Origin: JAMXLO01 sp963726125
GTDB lineage: Bacteria; Pseudomonadota; Alphaproteobacteria; Acetobacterales; Acetobacteraceae
Assembly: GCA_963726125.1 (NCBI GenBank)
Contig: CAVSBG010000013.1
Coordinates: 248,001 to 312,000 of the forward strand
Reading direction: 5' to 3'
DNA: 64,000 nucleotides
Shown here: piece after piece, positions 18,564 to 26,795 of the stretch
Layout: each line of letters opens with the position of its first letter
How positions within the stretch are numbered: position 1 is the stretch's first letter
Made by a program: the position numbers and the translations under genes
The notes under the pieces: generated by a model
Seen by the model: the letters and a program-made list of their open reading frames with translations, nothing else
Told to the model about the DNA's origin: nothing
Database searches by the model: none

Positions 18564-18674
18564 TTCACATTTTCGAAGTTGCCAGTCTGACCGCCGCGAC
18601 TCGCGCCGTCGAAACCCTGCTGCAACCCGGTGGCGCGTAGCGTTTGACCCAACATCATGGGGACCAGACCAGGA

Positions 18675-19076
18675 ATGCAGCCCGATACAAGCCAGGGCAG
18701 CCCAATCGTGCGTTCCGTTTCACAATGGGAACGCGCCATGCTCGCGCAATGGTTTGCCGGTACCGATCGGACGGGTGCGGCGGCGATCGCCGCGGCCTAT
18801 GTCAGCGAGCGCAGCCGGGACGATCCACGTCTGCGCAACATGATTGTGGTTGCAGAGCACGCAAAAAGCGACGTCGCCTACCTGCTCCACCGTCCGCTTG
18901 GCGAAACCGCCTGGATCCTCACCTGCGGACGCACCGGAGACGAGCTCGGCCGCTACCGCACATTGCCTGAGGCCCTGAACATGATCCGACCATCGCACGT
19001 CATTAGCGACAGCCAGCCTATTGCCGAGGTCCACCACTCCGATGCATGGACCGCCGAAATCACCAGCGGACGATAA
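18675..19076 (+). CDS. Uncharacterised protein
   Basis: This is a small soluble protein of about 133 residues that I do not recognise. It has no signal peptide and no membrane segment. Noticeable parts are an N-terminal helix (ERAMLAQWFAGTDRTGAAAIAAAYVSE, quoted only as a location near residues 18-45) and a mixed beta C-terminal half (WILTCGRTGDELGRYRTLPEAL). The start is placed at ATG 18675; an in-frame ATG at 18657 is possible. It ends 11 bp before the start of the GGDEF-like gene, so the two are probably co-transcribed. Confidence 0.6.
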   Translation: MQPDTSQGSPIVRSVSQWERAMLAQWFAGTDRTGAAAIAAAYVSERSRDDPRLRNMIVVAEHAKSDVAYLLHRPLGETAWILTCGRTGDELGRYRTLPEALNMIRPSHVISDSQPIAEVHHSDAWTAEITSGR

Positions 19077-19087
19077 GCGCACCATTC

Positions 19088-20071
19088 ATGTCGAGCCAGA
19101 GCGAACGAGCAGCCGCTTCGCGCATGAGCACGGAGCTGGCGGGAATTCTGCGCAACCTGCGCCGCGAGTCGCGCGTGCCGGCGATGATCGGCGCCGGCCT
19201 GGATGCCATCATGGGGTCACTAGGCGCGGAAGGCGCAGCCGTCATCCGCGGTGCCCCTGGCGATGCCACCAGAGAACCCGAAATACTGCATCGCGCCGGT
19301 ATCATCGGCCTGCCCAGCACCACAGCCGGCATGCTGCTCTGGCGCGCGGAGGTCGGCACACCCGCGCTGTCGCAGGAAGCGAACGGCCGCCCGATCGCGG
19401 TCGCCGTCTGCCGCCAGACCACCAATGAGAAACTCGGCCTTGTGCTGTGGCGCCGGCGCGGCGCCCGGACCTGGGGCGGCGAGGACGTGGCACTGGTGGA
19501 TTCCACCGCGGGCATCGTCTGGCTGCTGCTTGAACGGGACATCGGCAACAGCGAACTCACGCGCAGCTCGCGGACGGATCCGTTGACAGCGCTGCTGAGC
19601 CAGCGTGCCTTCGTCGCCGAGGCGACGCGCTATATTGCGCGGCTGGATCGCGATGGTGATTCGGGCACACTCATGTTGGCCGAGGTGGACAATCTGGACG
19701 CCGTCACCGTGCTTCAGGGCGGTGACGGCGCCGACCAGACGCTGCGCCGCGCCGCCATGTTGTTGCAGAGTGCGGTGCGTCCGTCCGACCTGCTGGGCCG
19801 CACCGGCGATGCCGAATTCGCCATCTGGCTCAGTGGCGCTGATTACCTGACCGCCGCCGAACGAGCCGAGGCCTTGTGCCTGGAGGCCCCCGCCAAGATC
19901 GTCGGCCCGCGCCACGCGATCGTGCCGGAAGTCAGCTTTTCCATCGGTATCGCCACGCGCATGATCGATGAGAGTTTCGCCGACCTGGCCCGTCGGGCGA
20001 GCCAGGCGATGCGCGAGGTGAAAGTAGCGGGCGGCGGCTATTGGCGCGTGTCACTCGTTCAGAACGTGTGA
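19088..20071 (+). CDS. GAF-like / degenerate GGDEF domain protein
   Basis: This protein of about 327 residues has an N-terminal GAF-like half, with LGAEGAAVIRGAPG and a later GLVLWRRRGARTWGGEDVAL, and a C-terminal GGDEF-like half beginning TDPLTALLSQRAFVAEATR. The signature that should read GGDEF is TGDAEF (GRTGDAEFAIWLSG), and the upstream metal-binding segment is LAEVDNLDAV. Diguanylate cyclase activity is therefore doubtful. A receptor or structural role is likelier. The last 21 bp overlap convergently with ureG. Confidence 0.75.
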   Translation: MSSQSERAAASRMSTELAGILRNLRRESRVPAMIGAGLDAIMGSLGAEGAAVIRGAPGDATREPEILHRAGIIGLPSTTAGMLLWRAEVGTPALSQEANGRPIAVAVCRQTTNEKLGLVLWRRRGARTWGGEDVALVDSTAGIVWLLLERDIGNSELTRSSRTDPLTALLSQRAFVAEATRYIARLDRDGDSGTLMLAEVDNLDAVTVLQGGDGADQTLRRAAMLLQSAVRPSDLLGRTGDAEFAIWLSGADYLTAAERAEALCLEAPAKIVGPRHAIVPEVSFSIGIATRMIDESFADLARRASQAMREVKVAGGGYWRVSLVQNV

Positions 20072-20686
20072 TTGCAACCCACCTTTTGATGCGATGAATT
20101 CGGCAATTGTCCCGACACCGGTGCCTGCGCGGATGTTGGTGAACACGAACGGGCGCTCGCCTCGCATTTTCCGGGCGTCACGATCCATCACCTCCAGGCT
20201 TGCGCCAACGAACGGTGCAAGGTCGATCTTGTTGATCACCAGGAGATCGCTGCGCGTGATGCCTGGGCCGCCCTTGCGTGGGATCTTGTCCCCTGCGGAG
20301 ACGTCGATCACGTAGATCGTCAGATCAGCCAGTTCGGGACTGAAAGTTGCGGCTAGGTTGTCGCCGCCTGATTCGATCAGGATCAGGTCCAGATCAGGGA
20401 ACCGGCGGTTGAGTTCGGCGACACCCGCGAGATTGATCGATGCATCCTCGCGGATTGCGGTGTGGGGGCAACCACCCGTTTCGATTCCGAGAATACGCTC
20501 CGGCGGGAGGGAGCCCGCGCGCGTCAGGAACTCCGCGTCTTCCTTCGTGTAGATGTCGTTGGTGATCGCGGCCACGTCATAGTCGGGACTCAGACGCTTG
20601 CAGAGCGCGTCCATCAGCGCGGTCTTGCCGGTGCCGACGGGCCCACCAATGCCGACGCGCAGTGGGCCGTGCGGGGAGTGGATCAT
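20051..20686 (-). CDS. ureG: Urease accessory GTPase UreG
   Basis: This is a 211-residue SIMIBI-class GTPase that delivers nickel during urease maturation. It has P-loop GGPVGTGKT, the nickel-binding Cys-Pro-His in ETGGCPHTAIREDASIN, ESGGDNLAATFSPEL and the guanine-specificity motif NKIDL. ATG 20686 overlaps the ureF stop (ATGA) and agrees with the family start. The open frame reaches further upstream without conserved residues. It is the last gene of the urea operon. Confidence 0.95.
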   Translation of the reverse strand: MIHSPHGPLRVGIGGPVGTGKTALMDALCKRLSPDYDVAAITNDIYTKEDAEFLTRAGSLPPERILGIETGGCPHTAIREDASINLAGVAELNRRFPDLDLILIESGGDNLAATFSPELADLTIYVIDVSAGDKIPRKGGPGITRSDLLVINKIDLAPFVGASLEVMDRDARKMRGERPFVFTNIRAGTGVGTIAEFIASKGGLQSHVLNE

Positions 20687-21564
20687 GAGCGGAACAGCCT
20701 TGTGTACTGGGTTTCGTGGTGAATGGCGGCGAGGTCGGATCGGAACGCGCAACCACCGAGATCGTCCAGTGTCGCGGTGCGCGTTGCTTCAGTGATCGCC
20801 AGGATGGTCGGCTCGAGTGCGGCGAGCACACGAAGGCCCACGCTCTGGCCGAGTGGGACGAGGCGCACCGCAGCCGAGATCAGGTTGCCGGCGAATGTTT
20901 GCAGGTAAGCGGCGGCGGTGGTGTCTTCATCGATGCCATGATGGCCAGCCATTGCGCCGACTGCGATAGGATATGCGACTGGCGATGGTAGCTCGGGGGG
21001 GTGCCATGCAGCAGCGGCGGCGACGAATGCCGTGCCCTGATCGAGCGTCTCCATGAGACGCTCGCGCGATGACGCGTTCGCGGTGGCGAGTTCATTCAGC
21101 GTTTCATAGTCGCCGGAAGCGCGATGGGCGTGGTGCAGCAGGATCGCATCGTTCCGGGCAGCACCGTGTGTCAGCACGTCCGCGATCCATGTGTGCAGGG
21201 TATCGCCATCGCTGATGGCGCCAGTTTCGACCGCCCACTCCAGTCCGTGCGAGTAGGCGTAAGCGCCGGTGGGAAATGCCGGTGAGAGCCAGGCGAGGAG
21301 GCGCAACACAGGATGCGGGTGGTGGGGTAGGAGTTGAGGCTGGGTTTGAGGCTGGGGCTGAGTTTGAGGCTGAGTTTGAGTTTGGCACTCCCCCTCCCCT
21401 TGCGGGAGGGGGTTAGGGGGAGGGGGCGATGCCAATAGGGGCCTCTGGTTATGCGCGGCCCCCTCCCCCCGACCCCCTCCCGCAAGGGGAGGGGGAGTAT
21501 CAAATGCAACTCCAGCATCCCCGTCGATCACATCCCTTGCGGGCCCACGCTCATTCATCGTCAT
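20683..21564 (-). CDS. ureF: Urease accessory protein UreF with repeat-encoded N-terminal insertion
   Basis: The conserved UreF core begins at LLRLLAWLSPAFPTGAYAYSHGLEW-like sequence about 85 residues in and runs to the end. UreF forms the UreDFG scaffold for nickel insertion. Total length is about 293 residues against a usual 220-240. The extra N-terminal part is encoded by a 112-bp palindromic repeat (PPPLAGGGRGEG...PPPPNPLPQGEGE) and a QTQP-rich tract. The start is ATG 21564 or 21558, overlapping the ureE stop. The N-terminal insert would be unstructured. Whether the protein still works is unknown, but the core is intact. Confidence 0.9.
   Translation of the reverse strand: MTMNERGPARDVIDGDAGVAFDTPPPLAGGGRGEGAAHNQRPLLASPPPPNPLPQGEGECQTQTQPQTQPQPQTQPQLLPHHPHPVLRLLAWLSPAFPTGAYAYSHGLEWAVETGAISDGDTLHTWIADVLTHGAARNDAILLHHAHRASGDYETLNELATANASSRERLMETLDQGTAFVAAAAAWHPPELPSPVAYPIAVGAMAGHHGIDEDTTAAAYLQTFAGNLISAAVRLVPLGQSVGLRVLAALEPTILAITEATRTATLDDLGGCAFRSDLAAIHHETQYTRLFRS
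21340..21384. repeat. Short tandem repeat in ureF (Gln-Thr-Pro tract)
   Basis: Repeated GAGGCTG(G/A)GTTT and GAGTTTGAG units on the plus strand encode the low-complexity QTQTQPQTQPQPQTQPQ segment of UreF on the minus strand. It lies directly next to the palindromic repeat at 21387-21498 and is likely slippage-prone. Confidence 0.65.
21387..21498. repeat. 112-bp palindromic repeat inserted in ureF
   Basis: Two roughly 41-bp arms, each beginning ACTCCCCCTCCCCTTGCGGG on its own strand, face each other across a spacer of about 30 bases. The arms differ at only a couple of positions. The element is read in frame by ureF. G-rich and C-rich arms of this kind are common as dispersed intergenic repeats in alphaproteobacteria; here it sits inside a gene. 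Confidence 0.75.
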
Positions 21565-22015
21565 GATGGTGGTGGTGATGTCCGCCTGCGTACGCGCCAG
21601 CCTCCGGATCGAAAGGCGCTTCAACCTCCTCCACGTGCCCACCAAGTCCTTCGACCATCTCGCGGATCACGTGGTCGTCTCGAATGCGGACGCGATCGCC
21701 GAACAGTTGCACCGGCAGATGCCGGTTACCGAGGTGCCATGCGATGCGCACCATCTCGCCATCATCATGCGCATGGATCTCCAATAGCTTCTCCGGTCTT
21801 GCGCAGACCCGCACCACGCCGCCGCCATCCAGCACCAGCCCATCGCCATCACGCATCCGCACAGCCTGAGGCAGATCGACAAGCACGTCCCTGCCCGCTT
21901 CGGTCGACAGCACGATGCGACGCCGGTGCCGCCGATCATGATCGACGACCACCCGATCGGCTTCCGCCGTTGCATCCCAGGTGCCCGCCGGCATCACCTG
22001 CTGAGCTCGTATCAT
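21551..22015 (-). CDS. ureE: Urease accessory nickel chaperone UreE
   Basis: This 154-residue UreE has the N-terminal peptide-binding domain (TAEADRVVVDHDRRHRRR) and a C-terminal metal-binding domain with LLEIHAHDD, AWHLGNRHLPVQ and the metal-site DHVIREMVEGLG. It ends in a histidine-rich tail of six consecutive histidines followed by DDE. It stores and passes nickel to UreG. Start 22015 (MIRAQQVMPAG) fits the family. It lies 32 bp after ureC, and its stop overlaps the ureF start. Confidence 0.93.
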   Translation of the reverse strand: MIRAQQVMPAGTWDATAEADRVVVDHDRRHRRRIVLSTEAGRDVLVDLPQAVRMRDGDGLVLDGGGVVRVCARPEKLLEIHAHDDGEMVRIAWHLGNRHLPVQLFGDRVRIRDDHVIREMVEGLGGHVEEVEAPFDPEAGAYAGGHHHHHHDDE

Positions 22016-22047
22016 GTCACGAAGCCCTTTGCCCCCAGCTGTTGGTG

Positions 22048-23757
22048 TCAGAACAGGAAATAGCGCTGCGCCATCGGCAGCACTGTCGCCGGTTCGCACG
22101 TCAACAGAACGCCGTCCGCGCGTACCTCATACGTCTCCGCATCGACCTCGATCAGCGGGGTGGCATTGTTGTGGATCATCGATTTCTTGCTGATGCTGCC
22201 GCGCGTGTTCGCGATGGGCACCAGGCGACGCTGCAACTTCAGCGCCTCCCCAATGCCGGCGTCCAGCGCGGCAGCCGATACGAATGTCAGGCAGTGCTCC
22301 GCCAGCGCGCGACCGAGCACGCCGAACATCGGACGATAATGCACCGGCTGCGGCGTGGGGATCGAGGCATTCGGATCGCCCATCGGTGCGCACGCGATCG
22401 AGCCGCCCTTGATCACCAGATCCGGTTTCACGCCGAAGAATGCCGGTGACCAAAGCACAAGGTCAGCCAGCTTGCCTGACTCGATGGAGCCGATCTCGTG
22501 GGCCATGCCCTGCGCGATGGCCGGATTGATGGTGTATTTGGCGATGTAGCGCTTCACCCGCGCGTTATCGTTGCGATCGCTATCACCTGGCAGTGAGCCT
22601 CGCTGCACCTTCATCTTGTGCGCGGTCTGCCAGGTGCGGATGATGACCTCGCCGACGCGGCCCATGGCCTGGCTGTCCGACGACATCATCGAGAGCGCGC
22701 CAAGGTCGTGCAGGATGTCCTCGGCCGCAATGGTCTCCTTGCGGATGCGGCTTTCCGCGAATGCCACGTCTTCCGGGATCGACGGGTCCAGGTGATGACA
22801 CACCATCAGCATGTCGAGATGTTCATCGAGCGTGTTGATTGTGTAGGGGCGCGTTGGATTGGTGGAACTCGGCAGCACGTTCGGCAGCGAGGCGACCTTG
22901 ATGATGTCGGGCGCGTGCCCTCCACCGGCGCCCTCGGTATGGAACGCATGGATCGTGCGGCCCTTGAACGCTGCGATCGTGTCCTCGACAAATCCGGACT
23001 CATTCAGCGTGTCGGTATGGATCATTACCTGCACGTCGAAGCGGTCCGCCACGGAAAGGCAGTTGTCGATGGCCGCCGGCGTGGTGCCCCAGTCCTCGTG
23101 CAACTTCATGCAGGCAGCACCGGCGCGGATCATCTCTTCCAACGCGGCAGGACGCGACGTGTTGCCCTTGGCGGCGAACGCGAGATTGACCGGCAATGCC
23201 TCTGCCGCCTGCAACATGCGTGCGAGGTGCCATGGGCCGGGTGTGCAGGTCGTCGCGGCAGTTCCGGTCGCCGGTCCGGTGCCGCCGCCGACCAGAGTGG
23301 TGACGCCGGACGCAATGGCTTCCTCCACCTGCTGGGGACAGATGAAATGGATATGCGCGTCGATGCCGCCGGCGGTGAGGACTTTGCCCTCTCCTGCAAT
23401 GATCTCGGTGCCGGGTCCGATTATGATGTCGACGTTCGGCTGGATGTCGGGATTGCCGGCTTTGCCGATCTTGGCGATGCGGCCGTTGGTGATTGCGACG
23501 TCGGCTTTCACGATGCCCCAGTGATCGATGATCAGTGCGTTGGTGATCACCGTATCGACCGCGCCTTCCGCCTGCGACGCCTGCGACTGGCCCATGCCAT
23601 CGCGGATAACCTTGCCGCCACCGAACTTCACTTCCTCGCCGTAGGTGGTGAGGTCGCGTTCGACCTCCACGATCAGATCGGTGTCGGCGAGGCGAACGCG
23701 ATCACCCGTGGTGGGGCCGAACATGTCGGCATAGGCGGCGCGAGGAATACGGGCCAT
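22048..23757 (-). CDS. ureC: Urease alpha subunit
   Basis: This is the 569-residue catalytic subunit. All expected nickel-site features are present: HIHF near the first metal histidines, the carbamylated lysine in CMKLHEDWG, HTDTLNESGFVED, HTEGAGGGHAPD, the catalytic flap histidine in MVCHHLDPSIPED, and the aspartate in SSDSQAMGRVGE. It hydrolyses urea to ammonia and carbamate in the cytoplasm. Its ATG overlaps the ureB stop by one base (TGATG). Length and sequence are standard, so the gene appears functional. Confidence 0.97.
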   Translation of the reverse strand: MARIPRAAYADMFGPTTGDRVRLADTDLIVEVERDLTTYGEEVKFGGGKVIRDGMGQSQASQAEGAVDTVITNALIIDHWGIVKADVAITNGRIAKIGKAGNPDIQPNVDIIIGPGTEIIAGEGKVLTAGGIDAHIHFICPQQVEEAIASGVTTLVGGGTGPATGTAATTCTPGPWHLARMLQAAEALPVNLAFAAKGNTSRPAALEEMIRAGAACMKLHEDWGTTPAAIDNCLSVADRFDVQVMIHTDTLNESGFVEDTIAAFKGRTIHAFHTEGAGGGHAPDIIKVASLPNVLPSSTNPTRPYTINTLDEHLDMLMVCHHLDPSIPEDVAFAESRIRKETIAAEDILHDLGALSMMSSDSQAMGRVGEVIIRTWQTAHKMKVQRGSLPGDSDRNDNARVKRYIAKYTINPAIAQGMAHEIGSIESGKLADLVLWSPAFFGVKPDLVIKGGSIACAPMGDPNASIPTPQPVHYRPMFGVLGRALAEHCLTFVSAAALDAGIGEALKLQRRLVPIANTRGSISKKSMIHNNATPLIEVDAETYEVRADGVLLTCEPATVLPMAQRYFLF

Positions 23758-24065
23758 CAGTCGAGCGCTCCCATGACGTCACCACGGAACCCTTGCACCA
23801 CACGTTTGCCGCGGAACGGCACGAGGGTGATCTCGCGCATCTGGCCAGGTTCAAAGCGCACCGCGGTACCGGCGGCAATATCCAGCCGCTGGCCACGGGC
23901 TGCGGTGCGGTCGAACAACAGGGCGGGATTGGTCTCCGCGAAGTGGTAGTGGCTACCGACCTGGATCGGTCGATCACCGGTGTTGGAGACAGCCAGCGTG
24001 GTTCGCTCGAGGCCGACGTTGAGCTCGATGTTGCCATCGGCTGTGAAGATTTCGCCAGGGATCAT
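23757..24065 (-). CDS. ureB: Urease beta subunit
   Basis: This 102-residue subunit has the family start MIPGEIFTADGNIELN and the core GDRPIQVGSHYHFAETNPAL and FEPGQMREITLVPF. It packs with UreA and UreC in the urease trimer. The start codon overlaps the ureA stop (ATGA), and the stop overlaps the ureC start. Confidence 0.96.
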   Translation of the reverse strand: MIPGEIFTADGNIELNVGLERTTLAVSNTGDRPIQVGSHYHFAETNPALLFDRTAARGQRLDIAAGTAVRFEPGQMREITLVPFRGKRVVQGFRGDVMGALD

Positions 24066-24364
24066 CGGATCGGCTCGTGCACCGTCACCAGCTTCGTGCC
24101 GTCGGGGAATGTTGCTTCAACCTGCACATCGTGGATCATCTCGGCGACACCGTCCATCACTTGTGCTCGCGTTATAACCTTGCCGCCGGTCTCCATCAGG
24201 TCGGCGACACTGCGGCCATCGCGTGCGCCCTCGACGACGAAATCTGTGATGAGCGCAACGGCTTCCGGGTGGTTCAGCTTTACGCCGCGTTCCAATCGCC
24301 GGCGCGCCACCATGGCGGCCATGCTGATCAGCAACTTGTCCTTTTCGCGTGGCGTCAGGTTCAC
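24062..24364 (-). CDS. ureA: Urease gamma subunit
   Basis: This 100-residue subunit has the standard sequence (V/M)NLTPREKDKLL, then RRLERGVKLNHPEAVALI, VITRAQVMDGVAEMI and DVQVEATFPDGTKLVTVHEPI. The start is GTG 24364 because GGAGGTTCAA immediately precedes it and it gives the usual length. An in-frame ATG at 24412 lies inside a palindromic repeat and would add 16 unrelated residues. The upstream 160 bp carry two decayed copies of this same start region. Confidence 0.95.
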   Translation of the reverse strand: MNLTPREKDKLLISMAAMVARRRLERGVKLNHPEAVALITDFVVEGARDGRSVADLMETGGKVITRAQVMDGVAEMIHDVQVEATFPDGTKLVTVHEPIR

Positions 24365-24515
24365 TTGAACCTCCAGCAGAGCGGCTCGGATGGCCGGGTC
24401 AGGCCGGGCCATGACGATCGGGGGACGCGGGGCGTCCCGTTCATTGAACCCTCCGCCAGGGGTGCTCGGATGGCCGGGTCAGGCACGATTGGAGGATGTG
24501 CGGTATCAGGTTCAT
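24364..24515 (-). repeat. Three imperfect tandem copies of the ureA start region with GGCCGG repeats
   Basis: On the minus strand, start-like sequences occur at 24515 (ATGAACCTGATACCGCAC), 24444 (ATGAACGGGACGCCCCGC) and 24364 (the real GTGAACCTGACGCCACGC). The last two are preceded by GGAGG(G)TTCA. The units are about 71 and 80 bp and share CCTGACCCGGCCATCCGAGC. The first two copies run into stops after short frames. The arrangement points to tandem duplication of the ureA leader. Confidence 0.7.
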
Positions 24516-24525
24516 TGCGTTCCTC

Positions 24526-25362
24526 TCAGCAGAGCCACACGCGCGGCAACGGCCGGCCGTCGCGCAACACATGCAACACCGCGGTGGCCGCCAGACGCAA
24601 TGCAGCGGCGCTGTCGGCGAGCATTCGCGCGACCAGCATGCCGTTCCACGCGCTCGCCGCTGCTTCGTTCGGCAATACCGCGCGAACCGCATCGAGACGC
24701 GCTTCCACGTCCTGCGCGACAAACCATATCGTCGCGGACGCACCCGCGCCGTTCGCGATTGCGGAGCGTTGCAGCCGGCGCGCCACTTCGCCGTCCATGC
24801 GTATCGCGTCATTCAGTGCCAGCCGTCCGCCACGATGGATGCGAATCCCGTCGCGCAGCCATGCATGCTGCACTGTCTCACCCATTGCGGTACGTCCGAA
24901 CACCAGCGTCTCGATACCGAGGAAGCCGGCGTTCTCGGCCAGTTCGATGTCCAGGCGCCGTTCCAGCGCGCAGCGGTCGAACAGGATGGTCTCCTGAGGC
25001 AACCACTCCGCGGCGCCCCCGGCTGCGACCGTAATGCGCGTAGTTACGGATGCAGGTACACTCCCCGGCAGCGCGCGATAGAAACGTTCCGCGGCCTGGC
25101 TCGCAATCGTCGCGCGTGCGCCCGGCTGCAACTCGAACAAACTCGACAGCGCATCGCCGCCGGCAATACCGCCCGAGGTATTCAGCGTCACCACCGTGGA
25201 CCAGTCGTGGCATTCAGGCCGGGGAAACCGCGCCTTCAGGCAGCCAGCCTGGCGCAGCCCATCCAGCACCGTGTGTCCGTCGCGCACGCGCAGCACGACG
25301 CGCAGTTCTCCGACCGCCCGCTGCAGTATTGTCGCGTCAGACCGAGAGGCGGCGTCGTACAT
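24526..25362 (-). CDS. ureD: Urease accessory protein UreD
   Basis: This is a roughly 278-residue UreD/UreH with HDWSTVVTLNTSGGIAGGD, ATIASQAAERFYRALPG, the conserved EWLPQETILFDRC and ALERRLDIELAENAGFLGIETLVFGR in order. It binds the apo-urease and recruits UreF/UreG. The start at 25362 (MYDAASRS) overlaps the end of urtE by 26 bases and follows GAGGAGA closely. An alternative ATG exists 45 bases upstream inside urtE. Confidence 0.92.
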   Translation of the reverse strand: MYDAASRSDATILQRAVGELRVVLRVRDGHTVLDGLRQAGCLKARFPRPECHDWSTVVTLNTSGGIAGGDALSSLFELQPGARATIASQAAERFYRALPGSVPASVTTRITVAAGGAAEWLPQETILFDRCALERRLDIELAENAGFLGIETLVFGRTAMGETVQHAWLRDGIRIHRGGRLALNDAIRMDGEVARRLQRSAIANGAGASATIWFVAQDVEARLDAVRAVLPNEAAASAWNGMLVARMLADSAAALRLAATAVLHVLRDGRPLPRVWLC

Positions 25363-26032
25363 TCTCCTCGTCCAGCTCCTCCCGCCGCCCCGCCAGCACG
25401 ACATCACCGCGATCCATCACGACGATGGTCTGCGCGAGTTCCTGGGCGAAATCGAAATATTGCTCCACCAACAGAATGGCCATGTCGCCGCGCCCCCGCA
25501 ACAGCGCGATCACACGGCCGATGTCCTTGATGATGCTCGGCTGAATTCCCTCGGTTGGTTCATCGAGCACCAGCAGCCGCGGCTTCATCACCAACGCACG
25601 CGCAATCGCGAGCTGCTGCTGCTGCCCGCCGGACAGATCGCCGCCGCGCCGGCGCAGCATCGTTTTCAGCACCGGGAACAGTTCGAACACTTCATCCGGC
25701 ACACGCCGTTCGCCTCGCGGCAGCACGGCGAACCCGGTCTCCAGATTCTCCCGCACGGTCAACAGAGGAAAGATATCGCGACCCTGCGGCACCCAGGCGA
25801 TGCCGCGGCGGGCGCGGTCGTGTATCGGCAGTTTGGTGATGTCTGCACCTTCCCAGCGTATCGCCCCGGCGCTGATCGGATGCGCGCCGGTGATAGCGCG
25901 CAGCAGGCTGGTCTTGCCGACGCCGTTTCGCCCGAGAATGCAGGTGACGGCCCCAACCTCGGCGGTCAGCGACACTTGCCGCAGCGCAATCGCCGCGCCG
26001 TAGTGCAGATCGACATGATCGACTTCGAGCAT
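25337..26032 (-). CDS. urtE: Urea ABC transporter ATP-binding protein UrtE
   Basis: This is a 231-residue LivF-like ATPase with Walker A GRNGVGKTS, Q-loop VPQGRDIFP, signature LSGGQQQQLAIAR, Walker B LLVLDEPTEGIQPS and switch histidine region LVEQYFDFA. DEPTEGIQPSIIKDIG is typical of UrtE rather than LivF. Its ATG follows directly on the expected urtD stop at 26033. It is co-transcribed with ureD. Confidence 0.93.
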   Translation of the reverse strand: MLEVDHVDLHYGAAIALRQVSLTAEVGAVTCILGRNGVGKTSLLRAITGAHPISAGAIRWEGADITKLPIHDRARRGIAWVPQGRDIFPLLTVRENLETGFAVLPRGERRVPDEVFELFPVLKTMLRRRGGDLSGGQQQQLAIARALVMKPRLLVLDEPTEGIQPSIIKDIGRVIALLRGRGDMAILLVEQYFDFAQELAQTIVVMDRGDVVLAGRREELDEENVRRRLSV

Positions 26033-26069
26033 CTAGCGACCCAGGTAGACTTCGATCACGCGCGGGTCG

Positions 26070-26795
26070 TTACTGACGTGATCGATCGAGCCCTCTGAGA
26101 GGACCCGAGCCCTCGTGCAGCACTGTCACCTTCACGTCCAGCGCACGCACGAACGCCATGTCGTGCTCCACCACCACCACGCTCCGTGTCTTGTTGATCT
26201 CCCGAAGCAATTCCGCGGTCTGCTCGGTCTCGGCGTCCGTCATCCCCGCTACCGGTTCATCGACCAGCAGCAACTGCGGCTCCTGCGCCAGCAGCATGCC
26301 GATCTCCAGCCACTGCTTCTGGCCGTGCGACAGATCCGCGGCGGTCCGCTTGCGCTGATCGACCAGCCTTGTCGTCACCAGGATCTCCTCGATCCGCTCG
26401 CGCTCTTCCGCTGTCTCGCGCGCCCACAACGTGAAGCTCGGCTTGCGATCCTCCGCCAGCGACAGCAATAGGTTGTCCCAGACGGTATGCGGCTCGAACA
26501 CTGTCGGCTTCTGGAACTTTCGTCCGATCCCAAGTGACGCAATTGCCGGTTCATCCAGCCGCGTCAGGTCGGTGTCCTTCCCGAACACCACTGTCCCTTC
26601 ATCAGGCCGCGTCTTCCCCGTGATCACATCCATCATCGTCGTCTTGCCGGCGCCATTCGGTCCGATCACCGCGCGCATCTCACCGGCTTGCAGCACCAGC
26701 GACAATGCGTTCAACGCGCGGAATCCATCGAAGCTGACGGTAACGCCATCCAGGTACAGCAGCGTATCATGCAGTTTGGCGCTGACGTCGCTCAT
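26070..26795 (-). CDS. urtD: Urea ABC transporter ATP-binding protein UrtD, frameshifted near its C-terminus
   Basis: This LivG-like ATPase has Walker A GPNGAGKTT, LSHGQKQWLEIGMLLAQEP, Walker B LLLVDEPVAGMTD and VVVEHDMAFVRALD. ATG 26795 overlaps the urtC stop (ATGA). The frame stops at 26070 with an unusual tail (GSGPLRGLDRSRQ). One base too many near 26104-26106 (CCC on the plus strand) explains this. In the other frame the sequence continues as VLSEGSIDHVSNDPRVIEVY, the normal UrtD ending, to a stop at 26033 just before urtE. About 25 C-terminal residues are lost as written. A sequencing error or a real mutation is possible. Confidence 0.9.
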   Translation of the reverse strand: MSDVSAKLHDTLLYLDGVTVSFDGFRALNALSLVLQAGEMRAVIGPNGAGKTTMMDVITGKTRPDEGTVVFGKDTDLTRLDEPAIASLGIGRKFQKPTVFEPHTVWDNLLLSLAEDRKPSFTLWARETAEERERIEEILVTTRLVDQRKRTAADLSHGQKQWLEIGMLLAQEPQLLLVDEPVAGMTDAETEQTAELLREINKTRSVVVVEHDMAFVRALDVKVTVLHEGSGPLRGLDRSRQ

